From assembly GCA_038239145.1 (NCBI GenBank), contig JBBSFB010000012.1:1-64000 (forward strand): a stretch of DNA of 64,000 nt, read 5' to 3'. This stretch comes from PALSA-610 sp038239145 (GTDB taxonomy: Bacteria > Actinomycetota > Acidimicrobiia > IMCC26256 > PALSA-610). The notes under the pieces were generated by a model. That model did no database searches. It saw nothing but the letters and a program-made list of their open reading frames with translations, and was not told where the DNA came from. Below, piece after piece: positions 14,303-23,000 of this stretch; position 1 is the stretch's first letter; every line of letters begins with the position of its first letter. Both the position numbers and the translations under genes were made by a program.

Positions 14303-15241
14303 TCACCAGTAGTTGATGCGCGTCGCGCGTTCGACGACCTCGTCGATCGGGTCGGTCCACGCGCCGGACGATAGGTACTTCCAACCACCGTCGGGAAGGA
14401 GTGTCACGATCGTGCCCCGGTCCATCTGCTGGGCGACCTTGACTGCGCCGGCCACCGCGGCGCCCGACGAGATGCCCGCGAACACGCCGCATTCGTCGAG
14501 GAGCCGGCGGGTGCCTTCGATCGAATCCTTCGGGCGCACGATGAGCTTGCGGTCGAGGATCTCCGGATCGAAGATCGGCGGGACGAACCCGTCGTCGAGG
14601 TTGCGCAGGCCCTGCACGAGCTCACCCGCGGGGGGTTCCACCGCGATGACCTTCACGTCGGGCTTGTGCTCTTTCAGGTAGCGGCCGACGCCCATGAGCG
14701 TGCCGCTCGTACCCAGGCCCGCGACGAACGCGTCGACCTCGGGACAGTCGCGGAGGATCTCGGGACCGGTGCCCTCGTAGTGCGCGAGAGGGTTCGCGGG
14801 ATTGCCGTACTGGAACAAGAACGTGTAGCGGTCGGGCTCGTCGGCGTAGATCTTCTCGGCCATGCGAATCGCGCCGTTGCTGCCTTCGTCGCCGGGCGAA
14901 AGCGTGATCTCGGCCCCGAAGATCTCGAGGAGCTGGCGCCGCTCGACCGAAACGTTGTCGGGCATGATCACGCGCAGCTTGTAGCCCCGGAGCTTGGCCA
15001 CGAGGGCGAGGCCGATGCCGGTGTTGCCGGACGACGGCTCGAGAATCGTCGCGCCGGACCCGATGGCACCTTCGCGCTCGGCCAGCTCGATCATCTTCAA
15101 CGCGATGCGGTCCTTCGAGGAACCGCCCGGGTTCTGGCCTTCGAGCTTGGCCCAGATGCGCACGTCGGGGTTCGGGGAGAGTTGGTGCACGCCGACGAGT
15201 GGCGTGTCCCCGATGAGCCCGAGAATGTCGTCGTGCTTCAC
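14303..15241 (-). CDS. cysM: O-phosphoserine sulfhydrylase / cysteine synthase CysM
   Basis: A PLP enzyme that forms cysteine; its mycobacterial form uses O-phosphoserine and the protein thiocarboxylate CysO as sulfur donor. The 312 residues show the PLP Lys in GGSSKDRIALKM (near residue 43), the Asn/Ser loop EPSSGNTGIGLAL and the phosphate loop GLGTSGTLMG. The C-terminus ends TRINYW. Its GTG overlaps the cysO stop by 4 nt. Arrangement with cysO and mec is the same as Rv1334-Rv1336, which supports the CysO-dependent route. Confidence 0.95.
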   Translation of the reverse strand: MKHDDILGLIGDTPLVGVHQLSPNPDVRIWAKLEGQNPGGSSKDRIALKMIELAEREGAIGSGATILEPSSGNTGIGLALVAKLRGYKLRVIMPDNVSVERRQLLEIFGAEITLSPGDEGSNGAIRMAEKIYADEPDRYTFLFQYGNPANPLAHYEGTGPEILRDCPEVDAFVAGLGTSGTLMGVGRYLKEHKPDVKVIAVEPPAGELVQGLRNLDDGFVPPIFDPEILDRKLIVRPKDSIEGTRRLLDECGVFAGISSGAAVAGAVKVAQQMDRGTIVTLLPDGGWKYLSSGAWTDPIDEVVERATRINYW

Positions 15242-15516
15242 GCGCCGCCGGCGACCGCAGGCAGGATCGAGAGCACGTCGCCGTCGGTCAGCTTGGTGTC
15301 GAGGCCCTCGAGATAACGGATATCGTCGTCGTCTTTGTAGACGTTCACGAATTTGTGGAGGCTTCCGGCGTCGTCGAGCAGGTTTCCCCGCAGGCCCGGG
15401 TAACGCTCGACCAGCGTGGTGAAGACCTCGCCCACCGTCGCGCCCTCGACCGCGACGGTCGCCTGGCCATCGGCCTGGACCCTCAACACGGTGGGCAACT
15501 TGATCTCGACTGCCAT
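15238..15516 (-). CDS. cysO: Sulfur-carrier protein CysO (ThiS/MoaD family)
   Basis: A 92-residue beta-grasp ubiquitin-like protein. It carries sulfur as a C-terminal thiocarboxylate and hands it to CysM. It starts MAVEIKLPTVLRVQADG and ends SILPAVAGGA. The diglycine is followed by one extra Ala, so the chain probably has to be trimmed before activation. The upstream-encoded JAMM protease could do this (compare QbsD/QbsE). Directly coupled to cysM by a GTGA overlap. Confidence 0.93.
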   Translation of the reverse strand: MAVEIKLPTVLRVQADGQATVAVEGATVGEVFTTLVERYPGLRGNLLDDAGSLHKFVNVYKDDDDIRYLEGLDTKLTDGDVLSILPAVAGGA

Positions 15517-15637
15517 ACGTGGAGGTTACAACCCGACTCCTTCGGTCGGGATTCCGCGGAATCTCGCGTCCCCGCGATTCGTCGACACGGTTTCAGGGCC
15601 CGCCCACCACCGGACGGGCGGCGCCGGGGAGAAGTCG

Positions 15638-16081
15638 TCAGCCCCGGTCGAGCTCGACCCCGACCTCGGCGATCTCGCCGTGGCGGATCCGATACGCACG
15701 CAGCATTGGCACCTGGTCACGCATCGAGACGATCACGTACAACGCGGCCGGATCGAACGCCTTGGCGACGTCGGTCGGCGACGGATAACCGTCGGTATGC
15801 GTATGTGAGTGCCAGACCCCGACGATCTCGTCGCCTCGGGCCTCGGCCGCACGCGAGGCCGCCAGGAAGTCCTTGCCGTCGATCGTGTACGTAATCGCCG
15901 ACGCGTCAGCATTGCGGCACGGCCGCGCCTCCGACACGAGCCCGGTCGGCTCGGAGTTCGCACCGTACGGCCCGATGAGAAGACCGCATGCCTCGTCGGG
16001 AAGGCCGTCGTAGCAGTTCCCGACGATCGTCGCGTACTGCGACTCCGTCAGGCGCAGCGTCGGTTCCGCGAACGCGGGCAC
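15638..16081 (-). CDS. mec: JAMM/MPN+ metalloprotease Mec
   Basis: A 147-residue zinc peptidase that releases cysteine from the CysO-cysteine adduct. The JAMM signature is complete: Glu in DEACGLLIG, HSHTHTDGYPSPTD (His-x-His, Ser and Asp). The GTG at 16081 is chosen because GGAGGA lies 4-5 nt upstream. A 121-nt gap separates it from cysO. It is first of the cysteine cluster and may be transcribed from the short gap before the divergent dehydrogenase gene. Confidence 0.93.
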   Translation of the reverse strand: MPAFAEPTLRLTESQYATIVGNCYDGLPDEACGLLIGPYGANSEPTGLVSEARPCRNADASAITYTIDGKDFLAASRAAEARGDEIVGVWHSHTHTDGYPSPTDVAKAFDPAALYVIVSMRDQVPMLRAYRIRHGEIAEVGVELDRG

Positions 16082-16142
16082 TACTTCACTTCCTCCCACG
16101 AGAGCACGAACGGCCGCAGACTACCGGTGACAGAATGCTGTC

Positions 16143-17078
16143 GTGCGAGCCGTCCGCAACACCCAAGCCGGCATACGCGTGCTCGACGTGCCCGCCCCCG
16201 ACGGCCCCGGCGTACGGGTCCAGGTCCGCGGCGCGGGAATCTGCGGCTCCGATCTCGAGATGGTGCGCACCGGCCTCGCGGCCGGGACTCTCGGCCACGA
16301 GATCGCGGGTGTGCTCGACGACGGCACCGAGGTCGCCGTGCACCCCTTCGTCCCGTGCGGCGAATGCGCGCAGTGCGCGCTCGGCCGGTTTCAACTGTGC
16401 CGCGACACGACCGCGACCATGCTCGGCGTCTTCACCGACGGCGGCATGGCCGAAGAAGTCGTCGTGCCCGAGTCGTGTCTGGTCCCGTTGCCGGCGGCCC
16501 TGGGCGCGGCCGATGCCTCCATCGTCGAACCGCTCGCGGTGTCGCTGCACGCGTGCAACCGGACCGAGATTCGGGCCGGAATGCGTGTCGGCATCATCGG
16601 CGCGGGCACGATCGGGTTGTTGACGGGCGCAGCCGCTCGTCATCTCGGCGCCGACGTCACCATCGTCGCCCGTCACGACGCCCAACGACGGGCGGCCGAG
16701 GCCCTCGGCCTCGCGCTCACCGATCCGCGCGATTGCGACGTCGTGTTCGAAGCCGCGGGAACGGCGTCGGGGTTCGATGCCGCGGCACGCGCGTGCCGGC
16801 GATCGGGCACGATCGGACTCGTGTCGACGACGTGGGAACCGATCTCGATCTCGTTCCTGAACGCGCAGATGCGCGAAGTCACGATCGTGCCGGCCTTCGT
16901 CTACGGCGAGGCCCACGGCCATCGGGAATTCGAGACCGCGGTGACGATCGCCGGCGCGCATCCGGAGATCGTCCCCGCGATCATCACCCATCGTTTCGGC
17001 CTCGACGAGGCGCCCCACGCCTTCTCGGTGGCAACCGACCGCGCCCACGGGGCGATCAAGGTCGTCCTTCACCCCTGA
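16143..17078 (+). CDS. Zinc-dependent alcohol dehydrogenase (MDR family)
   Basis: A 311-residue medium-chain dehydrogenase. The GroES-like domain has the catalytic zinc ligand in GICGSDLEM and GHE (near residue 52) and a structural-zinc lobe CGECAQCALGRFQLC. The Rossmann fold starts GIIGAGTIGLL (near residue 157). It is about 30 residues shorter than most relatives, through short loops in the second half. NAD(P)-linked oxidation of a sugar alcohol or similar is likely; the substrate is not readable. Divergent from mec, 61 nt apart. Confidence 0.9.
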   Translation: MRAVRNTQAGIRVLDVPAPDGPGVRVQVRGAGICGSDLEMVRTGLAAGTLGHEIAGVLDDGTEVAVHPFVPCGECAQCALGRFQLCRDTTATMLGVFTDGGMAEEVVVPESCLVPLPAALGAADASIVEPLAVSLHACNRTEIRAGMRVGIIGAGTIGLLTGAAARHLGADVTIVARHDAQRRAAEALGLALTDPRDCDVVFEAAGTASGFDAAARACRRSGTIGLVSTTWEPISISFLNAQMREVTIVPAFVYGEAHGHREFETAVTIAGAHPEIVPAIITHRFGLDEAPHAFSVATDRAHGAIKVVLHP

Positions 17079-17130
17079 ACCCTCGGGCCGGAATCCTCAG
17101 GCCGCGGCCCGAACCGCCGATCGGACGGGA

Positions 17131-17650
17131 ATGGACGGCATCGCCGCGATCGAAGCGCGCATCCAGGCGATCAAGAGCCAGTTCGGCCTCACCCCGGCCG
17201 CGGGCGTGCTCGGCGCATCCAGCATCAACCTGACGGGCGGACCGACCTCGACGTCCGCCGGGCTGGGCACGGGAACGGGCACCACGGACACGACATCGTT
17301 CGCCGACGCACTCGCCTCCGCGCAGGGCGCGGCCGGGACTCTCACGACTGACCCGACCGTCCCTACGACCACGGGCGAAGGCACCAAGGCGTCGTTCAAC
17401 CCGTTGGCGACGACCCGGAGCGGGTTCGCGGGCGAAATCAAGTTCAACAGCGTCGGAGTGAAGGACTACGCGACATTTCAAAAACGGCATCGACGCCAAC
17501 GTGCACGCGCTGACGAACGGGCGTTACGCCAACATCCTTTCGGCCCTGCAGGCCGGGAACAGTGCGACGGCGGTTGCGCAGGCGATCGCGAACTCCCCCT
17601 GGGGCACGGACGGCGGAGTGTTACGCGTGCTCAAGTCTCAAGGGGCGTAG
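17131..17650 (+). pseudogene. Secreted-type/cell-wall-associated protein, frameshifted
   Basis: From ATG 17131 the protein starts GIAAIEARIQAIKSQFG, has a Gly/Thr/Ser-rich low-complexity middle and reaches VGVKDYATFQ. The frame then fails at a run of five A residues (about 17480-17484). With one A removed, it continues NGIDANVHALTNGRYANILSALQ... and ends in SPWGTDGG and a TAG at 17648, giving about 172 residues. The C-terminal part resembles modules found after lytic-transglycosylase or glucosaminidase domains in actinobacteria. No catalytic domain is present. Either a true pseudogene or a homopolymer read error. It overlaps the next leftward gene by 13 nt at the 3' ends. Confidence 0.65.
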
Positions 17651-18576
17651 CGCTTCGCGGTCGCCGCGAGGATCGTCTCGCAGTCGGCCACCGTCTCCCG
17701 CAGTATCTGCTCGACGGGCAACACCTCGTCGATGCGTCCCGCGACCTGACCGCTGAACGCGAATGACGCTTCGAGGTTGCCGCCGAAGTACAGGTCGTGG
17801 ACGGCCTCGAGGCTCGGGATCACCGCCCGGTTCTCGCGGTCGGCACTCGCGCTGAAGCCGGTGCGCAATACCCGAAATGCCGGAGGCGTGCTGCGGTTGA
17901 GCAACAGCGTGTCCCCTTCGTTCGACGTGCAGATCAACTGCTTCCAGTTGTCGTGCACCGGCGACTCGGCCGCGCTCACCATGCGGGTGCCCATCTGCAC
18001 GCCCTCGGCGCCGAGCACCATCGCGGCGGCCATCGAGCGACCGTCGCAGACGCCACCGGCCGCGACGATCGGCAGGTCGACCCGCGACGCAATGAGGGGG
18101 AGCAACACCATCGTCGACGCGCCGGTCGGCGCCTTGAAACCACCGCCCTCGTTACCTTCCACAACGAGCCCGTCGACTCCGGCGTCGACCGCTTTGAGCG
18201 CACCGCGCAACGACGGCACGACGTGGAAGACAGTGAGGCCCGCGTCCTTGAGGGCGCGGGTGAACTTCGTCGGATCACCGGCCGAGGTGGTTACGAAGGT
18301 CACGCCGTTCTCGGCGACGAAGTCGACGATCGACGGGTCGCGCACGAACAGCTGGGCGATGTTCACCCCGAACGGCTTGTCGGTCAGCGCGCGCATCTTC
18401 ACGATCTCCGCGCGCACCTCGTCGAGCCGCCCGGACGAGGTCTCGATGATCCCGAGACCGCCGGCGTTCGAGACCGCCGACGCGAGCTGCGACCGGGCGA
18501 TGTACCCCATCGGAGCCTGGACGATCGGGTACTCGATTCCCAACATCTCTGTGATTCGCGTGCGCACGCGTGCCAC
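17638..18576 (-). CDS. Nitronate monooxygenase (2-nitropropane dioxygenase family)
   Basis: An FMN-binding TIM-barrel enzyme of 312 residues that oxidises alkyl nitronates or related substrates. It opens GIEYPIVQAPMGYIARSQLASAVSNAGGLG. Further landmarks are GVNIAQL, VEGNEGGGFKAPTG, VAAGGVCDGRSMAAAMVLGAEGVQMGTR (shown in pieces), all typical of the class I-like family. The GTG at 18576 is used; GTG 18567 is also possible. Its start is 9 nt from the divergent BKACE start, so the two promoters overlap heavily or the mRNAs are leaderless. Confidence 0.9.
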   Translation of the reverse strand: MARVRTRITEMLGIEYPIVQAPMGYIARSQLASAVSNAGGLGIIETSSGRLDEVRAEIVKMRALTDKPFGVNIAQLFVRDPSIVDFVAENGVTFVTTSAGDPTKFTRALKDAGLTVFHVVPSLRGALKAVDAGVDGLVVEGNEGGGFKAPTGASTMVLLPLIASRVDLPIVAAGGVCDGRSMAAAMVLGAEGVQMGTRMVSAAESPVHDNWKQLICTSNEGDTLLLNRSTPPAFRVLRTGFSASADRENRAVIPSLEAVHDLYFGGNLEASFAFSGQVAGRIDEVLPVEQILRETVADCETILAATAKRYAP

Positions 18577-18585
18577 GCTATACAG

Positions 18586-19473
18586 ATGACGGCTACCGAC
18601 GCCCCGGTGATCATCGAGGCCGCACTCAACGGGGTGACCTCGCGCAAGCGAAACGATCACGTCCCCGCAACCTCGGAAGAGCAGGCGAAGGACGCGCTCG
18701 AGTGCGTCGCCGCGGGCGCAACCGTGATCCATACGCACGCACCGAACATCGCAGTGTCGCCGGCGGAAGCCGCCGAACAGTACGCGGTCGGGTTCCGGCC
18801 CGTCGTTGAGGCGTATCCGGGCATCATCTGCTACCCGACTACGGGCATCGGGCCCACGATCGAGGATCGGTACGGCCACGTCGAACTCCTCGACGACATG
18901 GGGCTCGTGCGCGCGGGTTTCGTCGACACCGGTTCGGTGAACCTCGGAGGCACGGGGCCGGACGCTCTCCCGCCGAACAGCAGTTACGTCTACACGAACA
19001 CGTTCGCCGACATCAGGTACAAGATGGAGACGTGCAGGGCGCGTGGTCTCGGGCCGAGCATCGCGATCTTCGAGCCGGGTTTCCTGCGCGTCGTGCGCGC
19101 GTACTACGACGCGGGCGCGCTCCCTGCGGGAACGCTGGTGAAGTTCTACTTCTCCGCGGGCGGTTACCTCGGCGGCGGTGAACCACTCTGGGGCGCGCCT
19201 CCGATCGTCGAAGCCCTCGACCTCTATCTCGCCATGCTCGGCGCCGCCGACATCCAGTGGGCGGTGGCCGTGCTCGGCGGATCGCTGCTCGACACGCCGA
19301 TCGCGCGCGCGGCCTTGGAGCGCGGCGGGCATCTTCGCATCGGTCTCGAAGATTGGGACGCGGGACCGTCGAATGTGGAGCAGACCACAGCCGCGGCACA
19401 GTTTTGTCGCAGCATGGGACGCGGAGTAGCCGATGTTGTCGACGCGGCGCGTGCACTCGGCCTTCCCGGCTGA
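18586..19473 (+). CDS. BKACE family beta-keto acid cleavage enzyme (DUF849)
   Basis: A zinc-dependent TIM-barrel enzyme that cleaves a beta-keto acid with acetyl-CoA to give acetoacetate and an acyl-CoA. The 295 residues start IIEAALNGVTSRKRN, contain the metal His pair in VIHTHAPN (near residue 48), the strand motif VDTGSVNLGG and the C-terminal GLEDWDAGPSNVEQT. The specific keto acid (for example 3-keto-5-aminohexanoate or dehydrocarnitine) cannot be read. Divergent from the nitronate monooxygenase. Confidence 0.92.
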   Translation: MTATDAPVIIEAALNGVTSRKRNDHVPATSEEQAKDALECVAAGATVIHTHAPNIAVSPAEAAEQYAVGFRPVVEAYPGIICYPTTGIGPTIEDRYGHVELLDDMGLVRAGFVDTGSVNLGGTGPDALPPNSSYVYTNTFADIRYKMETCRARGLGPSIAIFEPGFLRVVRAYYDAGALPAGTLVKFYFSAGGYLGGGEPLWGAPPIVEALDLYLAMLGAADIQWAVAVLGGSLLDTPIARAALERGGHLRIGLEDWDAGPSNVEQTTAAAQFCRSMGRGVADVVDAARALGLPG

Positions 19474-19611
19474 GAACGGCCCGGGCGCTCGATGAACCCG
19501 GCGACCGCGTCGACGAGCGCGGCCACCGACCCGACCGAGGAGCTGCTCCAGCTGCTCGGGTCCAGGATCAGAGCGCGGTCAACCCGACCGTCTAGTTCAG
19601 GCGGCCGGAGT

Positions 19612-20274
19612 TCAGGCGGCCGGCGTACGGAGTGGGAGCTCGCGCATGAGGGTGGGCGAGATCCCGCTCCGCCCGATGAACTGGGCGACGTCGGCGCGGA
19701 TGATGGCCTTGCCCTCGTCGGAGTCGTAAAAGCGTTCCTCAAAGTCGGCGCGGCTCGCGAAGGCGAGCTCGGCGACTCCGTCGATACCGGCGCCGCCCGG
19801 TGTGTAGGTGCTGCGCACGACGTTTTGCGTGTACCCGGCCAGCCCGATGTGGTGCGCCTTCGCGATCGGCGCGTGCACCTCGGCCCAATGGCGCACGAAC
19901 TGTTGGTGGGAGATCGCTTCGGCCCGGTGTACGAACGACACGTACTTGACTCCGGGCGCGTACTCGCCGTCGGGCCACGTGCGGGTCCGGGTGATCACCG
20001 GGTGCGGGTCGACGCGCAACACGTTCACCTCGCGCGCGATCGCGTAGAGCTCGTGCCGCGAGGGCAGATCGTCGAGGTCCTGGGCCCGGCCGAGCCCGAG
20101 CTCGATCAAAGCGTCACAGGGCGGCCCCGCGTACGGACCCTGATCGGGATCGGCGAAGTTAACGGTGCACGCCTCGACACCCGGGTCGCCGAGGGCGACG
20201 GGGACCCACGAGTCGAGCAACGACTCGACGTTCGCGTCGGGCGCGCGCCACAGCGCGATGAGAAGGTGCTCCAC
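19612..20274 (-). CDS. EthD domain protein
   Basis: A 220-residue protein with a C-terminal EthD-type ferredoxin-like half (KYVSFVHRAEAISHQQFVRHWAEVHAP, split by description, to ELAFASRADFEERFYDSDEG) and a weaker N-terminal copy. EthD-like proteins form dimers and often isomerise or stabilise products of oxidative pathways. The start is GTG 20274. It lies 11 nt after the fucosidase end in the same direction. The 138-nt gap on its other side has only two direct copies of TTCAGGCGGCCGG near 19597-19623. Confidence 0.8.
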   Translation of the reverse strand: MEHLLIALWRAPDANVESLLDSWVPVALGDPGVEACTVNFADPDQGPYAGPPCDALIELGLGRAQDLDDLPSRHELYAIAREVNVLRVDPHPVITRTRTWPDGEYAPGVKYVSFVHRAEAISHQQFVRHWAEVHAPIAKAHHIGLAGYTQNVVRSTYTPGGAGIDGVAELAFASRADFEERFYDSDEGKAIIRADVAQFIGRSGISPTLMRELPLRTPAA

Positions 20275-20285
20275 GGAGGTCGAGA

Positions 20286-22484
20286 CTACGCGGGCGTGAC
20301 CCAGGTGTCGCCGCCGACGTCGTTGCCGGACAGGTCGATCTCGTGGTCGGCGACCGCCGCGTGCTCATGGGGTTCGCTGATCGCGTTCCCGTGCAGCATC
20401 ACTTCTCCCGCGCCCCAGACGAACACCCCGACCCGACAGTCGTGGAACCACGAGTCGGCGAGCACCGTTCCGGTCGCGCCGCCTTCCACCACGGCGCCGC
20501 TGTCGCAGTGCTCCGCGAGCTGCTTCTCGATCTGGTTCCCGGCGCCGCCCTCGACCGTCACCGCGCGCATCGTCTTCCAGGCCCGGTTGCGGTACAGCTC
20601 CGACGCGGTCGCGTTCAGCAAGTGCACGCCGAACCATCGGGTCTCGTAGCGGTTGCGCTCGATCCGTGCCCCGATCGTCTCGACACACCTGATCGCGCAG
20701 AGATCGTCGCGGCATTCGTTGTCGGCGACGAGATGAGTCTCGCCGCCCTGCACCTCGATCCCCGCGCCCCAACGCAGGCCGTGTTGATAGTTGGCCCGCA
20801 CGACCGACGCGTTGGTCCCCATGAGCCAGACCTTGCCACCCGCGACGACGTTCCCGCGCACGACGTGCCCGCGTCCGCCGACGATCGCGATCGACTCGAC
20901 GTGGCAGTCACGCACGGTCAGGCGATCGCCGCCCGCACCGGTGACACACGTGGGCGGGATCATCATGTAACCAGGCGACGCGCCCGTGACCGTGACTCCT
21001 TCCACGGTCGCGTCGTCGCCGCTCAGCACCACGCCGACATTGCCGCCCGCGTCGATCGTCACCTGCGCCGCACCCGCGCCCCGCAGCGTGACCCCGGCCG
21101 GCACCACGAGCGGAAACTGCTCGTCGTCGTACCGGCCTGCGGGAACTTCGACCACGGCACCGGGCGCGGCCCCGGCGAGCAACGCGCCGAGCATGCCTTG
21201 CGGTGCCGAGGCCGACTGCACGCGGAGCGGACGGTTGCCGCCGGCCGCGACGCGCAGGCAGTAGCGCGTCCCGAACGGGTGACGCTCGACCGCACGGCCG
21301 TCGACGGTGACACCGGCATCGGTCGCGCGAAACGCGACCGGCTCACCCGTAGGAGTCGTCACCGCGACGACGCCGTGCACTCCGGTGAACACCGGCTCCG
21401 GGACCGAGTGGAGATCGAAGGCGTGCACGATTTCTCCGGAGCGCGTGTACCACCGGCCGGCCGAACCCGGCGTGTCGTGACCGGTCGAGTCGTGGATGGC
21501 TTCGGCGTGGGCCCGTATCCACTCTCCCGATTCCCGAAGCAAGCGGGCTTGGTCGTCGGGGATGCTGCCGTCGGCGTTCGGGCCGACGTTGAGCAGGAAG
21601 TTGCCGCCCTTGGCGACCGTCTCGACGAGCATGGCGACGATCTCGCCGGGGCGGAGGAAGTCGTCGATCGTCTCGTTCCGGTTCACACAAAACGATGATC
21701 CGAGACCTCGGCACACCTCCCAGAGCCGGTCGGGCGCGGTCGCGGGGACGTCGTACTCGAAGGTGACGAAGTCGGGATCGGAGGCGAAGAAACGATCGTT
21801 GAATACGACCTCGAAACCGTGCTCGCCCGCGTACGCGCGCGTCTCGTTCACGATCGCGTCGGCCCGCCAGTGCCCACCGGGATGCCCCCAGTGCCCGTCT
21901 CCCCACAACAGCGCGGGCTCGAATCGTTCGACGAGCTCGCGGATCTGCGGCCGCATGAACTCGTCCACGTAGCGCTGCGGATCGGGATAGTCGGCGTGAC
22001 TCCAGTCGAGCAACGAGTAGTAGCAACCGAACTCGTGCCCACGACGACGAACGGCCTCGGCCAACTCCGCGACCACATCACGGTGCGGACCGAGTTGCAC
22101 GGAGTTGCGGCTCGTGTGGGAGGCGTCCCACCAACAGAAGCCGTCGTGATGCTTCGTGACGTGCACCAGGTACCGCATGCCGGCGTCGTCGAGCAGTTGC
22201 GCGTAGTCGTCGGCGTCGAAGCGATCGAAGGTGAGCTCGGGGATGAAGTCGTCGAAGGCACGGTCGCCGAACTGCTCCCGGTGCCACGCCACGATCTCCG
22301 GCATCGGGCACGTGGGGTGGAGCACGATGTCGGGTTTGGTCTCGAGGAAGCCCCAGTACCAGTCGGCGTATTCGTGCAGCGGGGCAAAGGCGGGCACAGT
22401 GGCGATATTGGCGTGCACGAACATGCCGTAACGGCTCCTCCGGAACCAACTCGACTCGGCACTCCGAACCCTCGGGACGGTCAC
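20286..22484 (-). CDS. GH29 alpha-L-fucosidase fused to a right-handed beta-helix domain
   Basis: A 732-residue two-part protein. Residues 1-420 are a GH29 fucosidase: RYGMFVHANIATVP, HVTKHHDGFCWWDA, YYSLLDWSHADYP and LLWGDGHWG, whose Asp is the expected nucleophile. From about 440 the sequence turns into short Gly/Val/Asn-rich repeats (VTLRGAGAAQVTIDAGGN, LTVRDCHVESIAI, HVVRGNVVAGGKV), a right-handed parallel beta-helix as in carbohydrate-binding or pectate-lyase-like modules. No signal peptide is seen. The GTG at 22484 is chosen; GTG 22499 is also in frame. Its start faces smpB 30 nt away. Confidence 0.88.
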   Translation of the reverse strand: MTVPRVRSAESSWFRRSRYGMFVHANIATVPAFAPLHEYADWYWGFLETKPDIVLHPTCPMPEIVAWHREQFGDRAFDDFIPELTFDRFDADDYAQLLDDAGMRYLVHVTKHHDGFCWWDASHTSRNSVQLGPHRDVVAELAEAVRRRGHEFGCYYSLLDWSHADYPDPQRYVDEFMRPQIRELVERFEPALLWGDGHWGHPGGHWRADAIVNETRAYAGEHGFEVVFNDRFFASDPDFVTFEYDVPATAPDRLWEVCRGLGSSFCVNRNETIDDFLRPGEIVAMLVETVAKGGNFLLNVGPNADGSIPDDQARLLRESGEWIRAHAEAIHDSTGHDTPGSAGRWYTRSGEIVHAFDLHSVPEPVFTGVHGVVAVTTPTGEPVAFRATDAGVTVDGRAVERHPFGTRYCLRVAAGGNRPLRVQSASAPQGMLGALLAGAAPGAVVEVPAGRYDDEQFPLVVPAGVTLRGAGAAQVTIDAGGNVGVVLSGDDATVEGVTVTGASPGYMMIPPTCVTGAGGDRLTVRDCHVESIAIVGGRGHVVRGNVVAGGKVWLMGTNASVVRANYQHGLRWGAGIEVQGGETHLVADNECRDDLCAIRCVETIGARIERNRYETRWFGVHLLNATASELYRNRAWKTMRAVTVEGGAGNQIEKQLAEHCDSGAVVEGGATGTVLADSWFHDCRVGVFVWGAGEVMLHGNAISEPHEHAAVADHEIDLSGNDVGGDTWVTPA

Positions 22485-22514
22485 GCCGACAGTCTGCACT
22501 ACCGTCGCAGGCCG

Positions 22515-22982
22515 ATGTCCCGACGCGGCGACCAGGTCGTCATTACCAATCGCAAGGCCCGGCACGACTACTTCGTGCTGGACGCGTACGAGTGCGGGGT
22601 GATGCTGAAGGGCCCGGAGGTGAAGTCGATCCGGAACGGGCGCGCCAACCTGCAGGATGCCTACGCCCATGTCGAGGACGGCGAGGTCTGGATGTACGGC
22701 ATGCACATCTCGCCCTACGAGTTCTCCCGGGGCGAGCTCGACCCGGTCCGCAAGCGCAAGCTCCTCCTCCACAGCCGTGAGATCGCCGAGATCGCCCGGG
22801 CGACCGAGGAGAAGGGCGTGACCCTCGTACCCCTGCGCGTCTACTTCAAGGACGGGCGCTGCAAGGTCGAGATCGCCACCGCGCGAGGCAAGGCGCGCTA
22901 CGACAAGCGCCAGGCGATCGCGACCCGCGACGCCAACCGCGACACCGATCGTGAGCTCAAGGAGATGCGCCAGCGGCGTTAG
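22515..22982 (+). CDS. smpB: SsrA-binding protein SmpB
   Basis: Binds the tRNA-like part of tmRNA and is essential for trans-translation. The 155 residues are of normal size with the OB-fold core ITNRKARHDYFVLDAYECGV, LKGPEVKSIRNGRANLQDAY and HISPYEFS. The basic tail KARYDKRQAIATRDANRD reaches the decoding centre. The tmRNA gene itself lies about 5 kb downstream at 28027 on the same strand. Confidence 0.97.
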   Translation: MSRRGDQVVITNRKARHDYFVLDAYECGVMLKGPEVKSIRNGRANLQDAYAHVEDGEVWMYGMHISPYEFSRGELDPVRKRKLLLHSREIAEIARATEEKGVTLVPLRVYFKDGRCKVEIATARGKARYDKRQAIATRDANRDTDRELKEMRQRR

Positions 22983-23000
22983 GAAGAGGCGCTGACCGGC

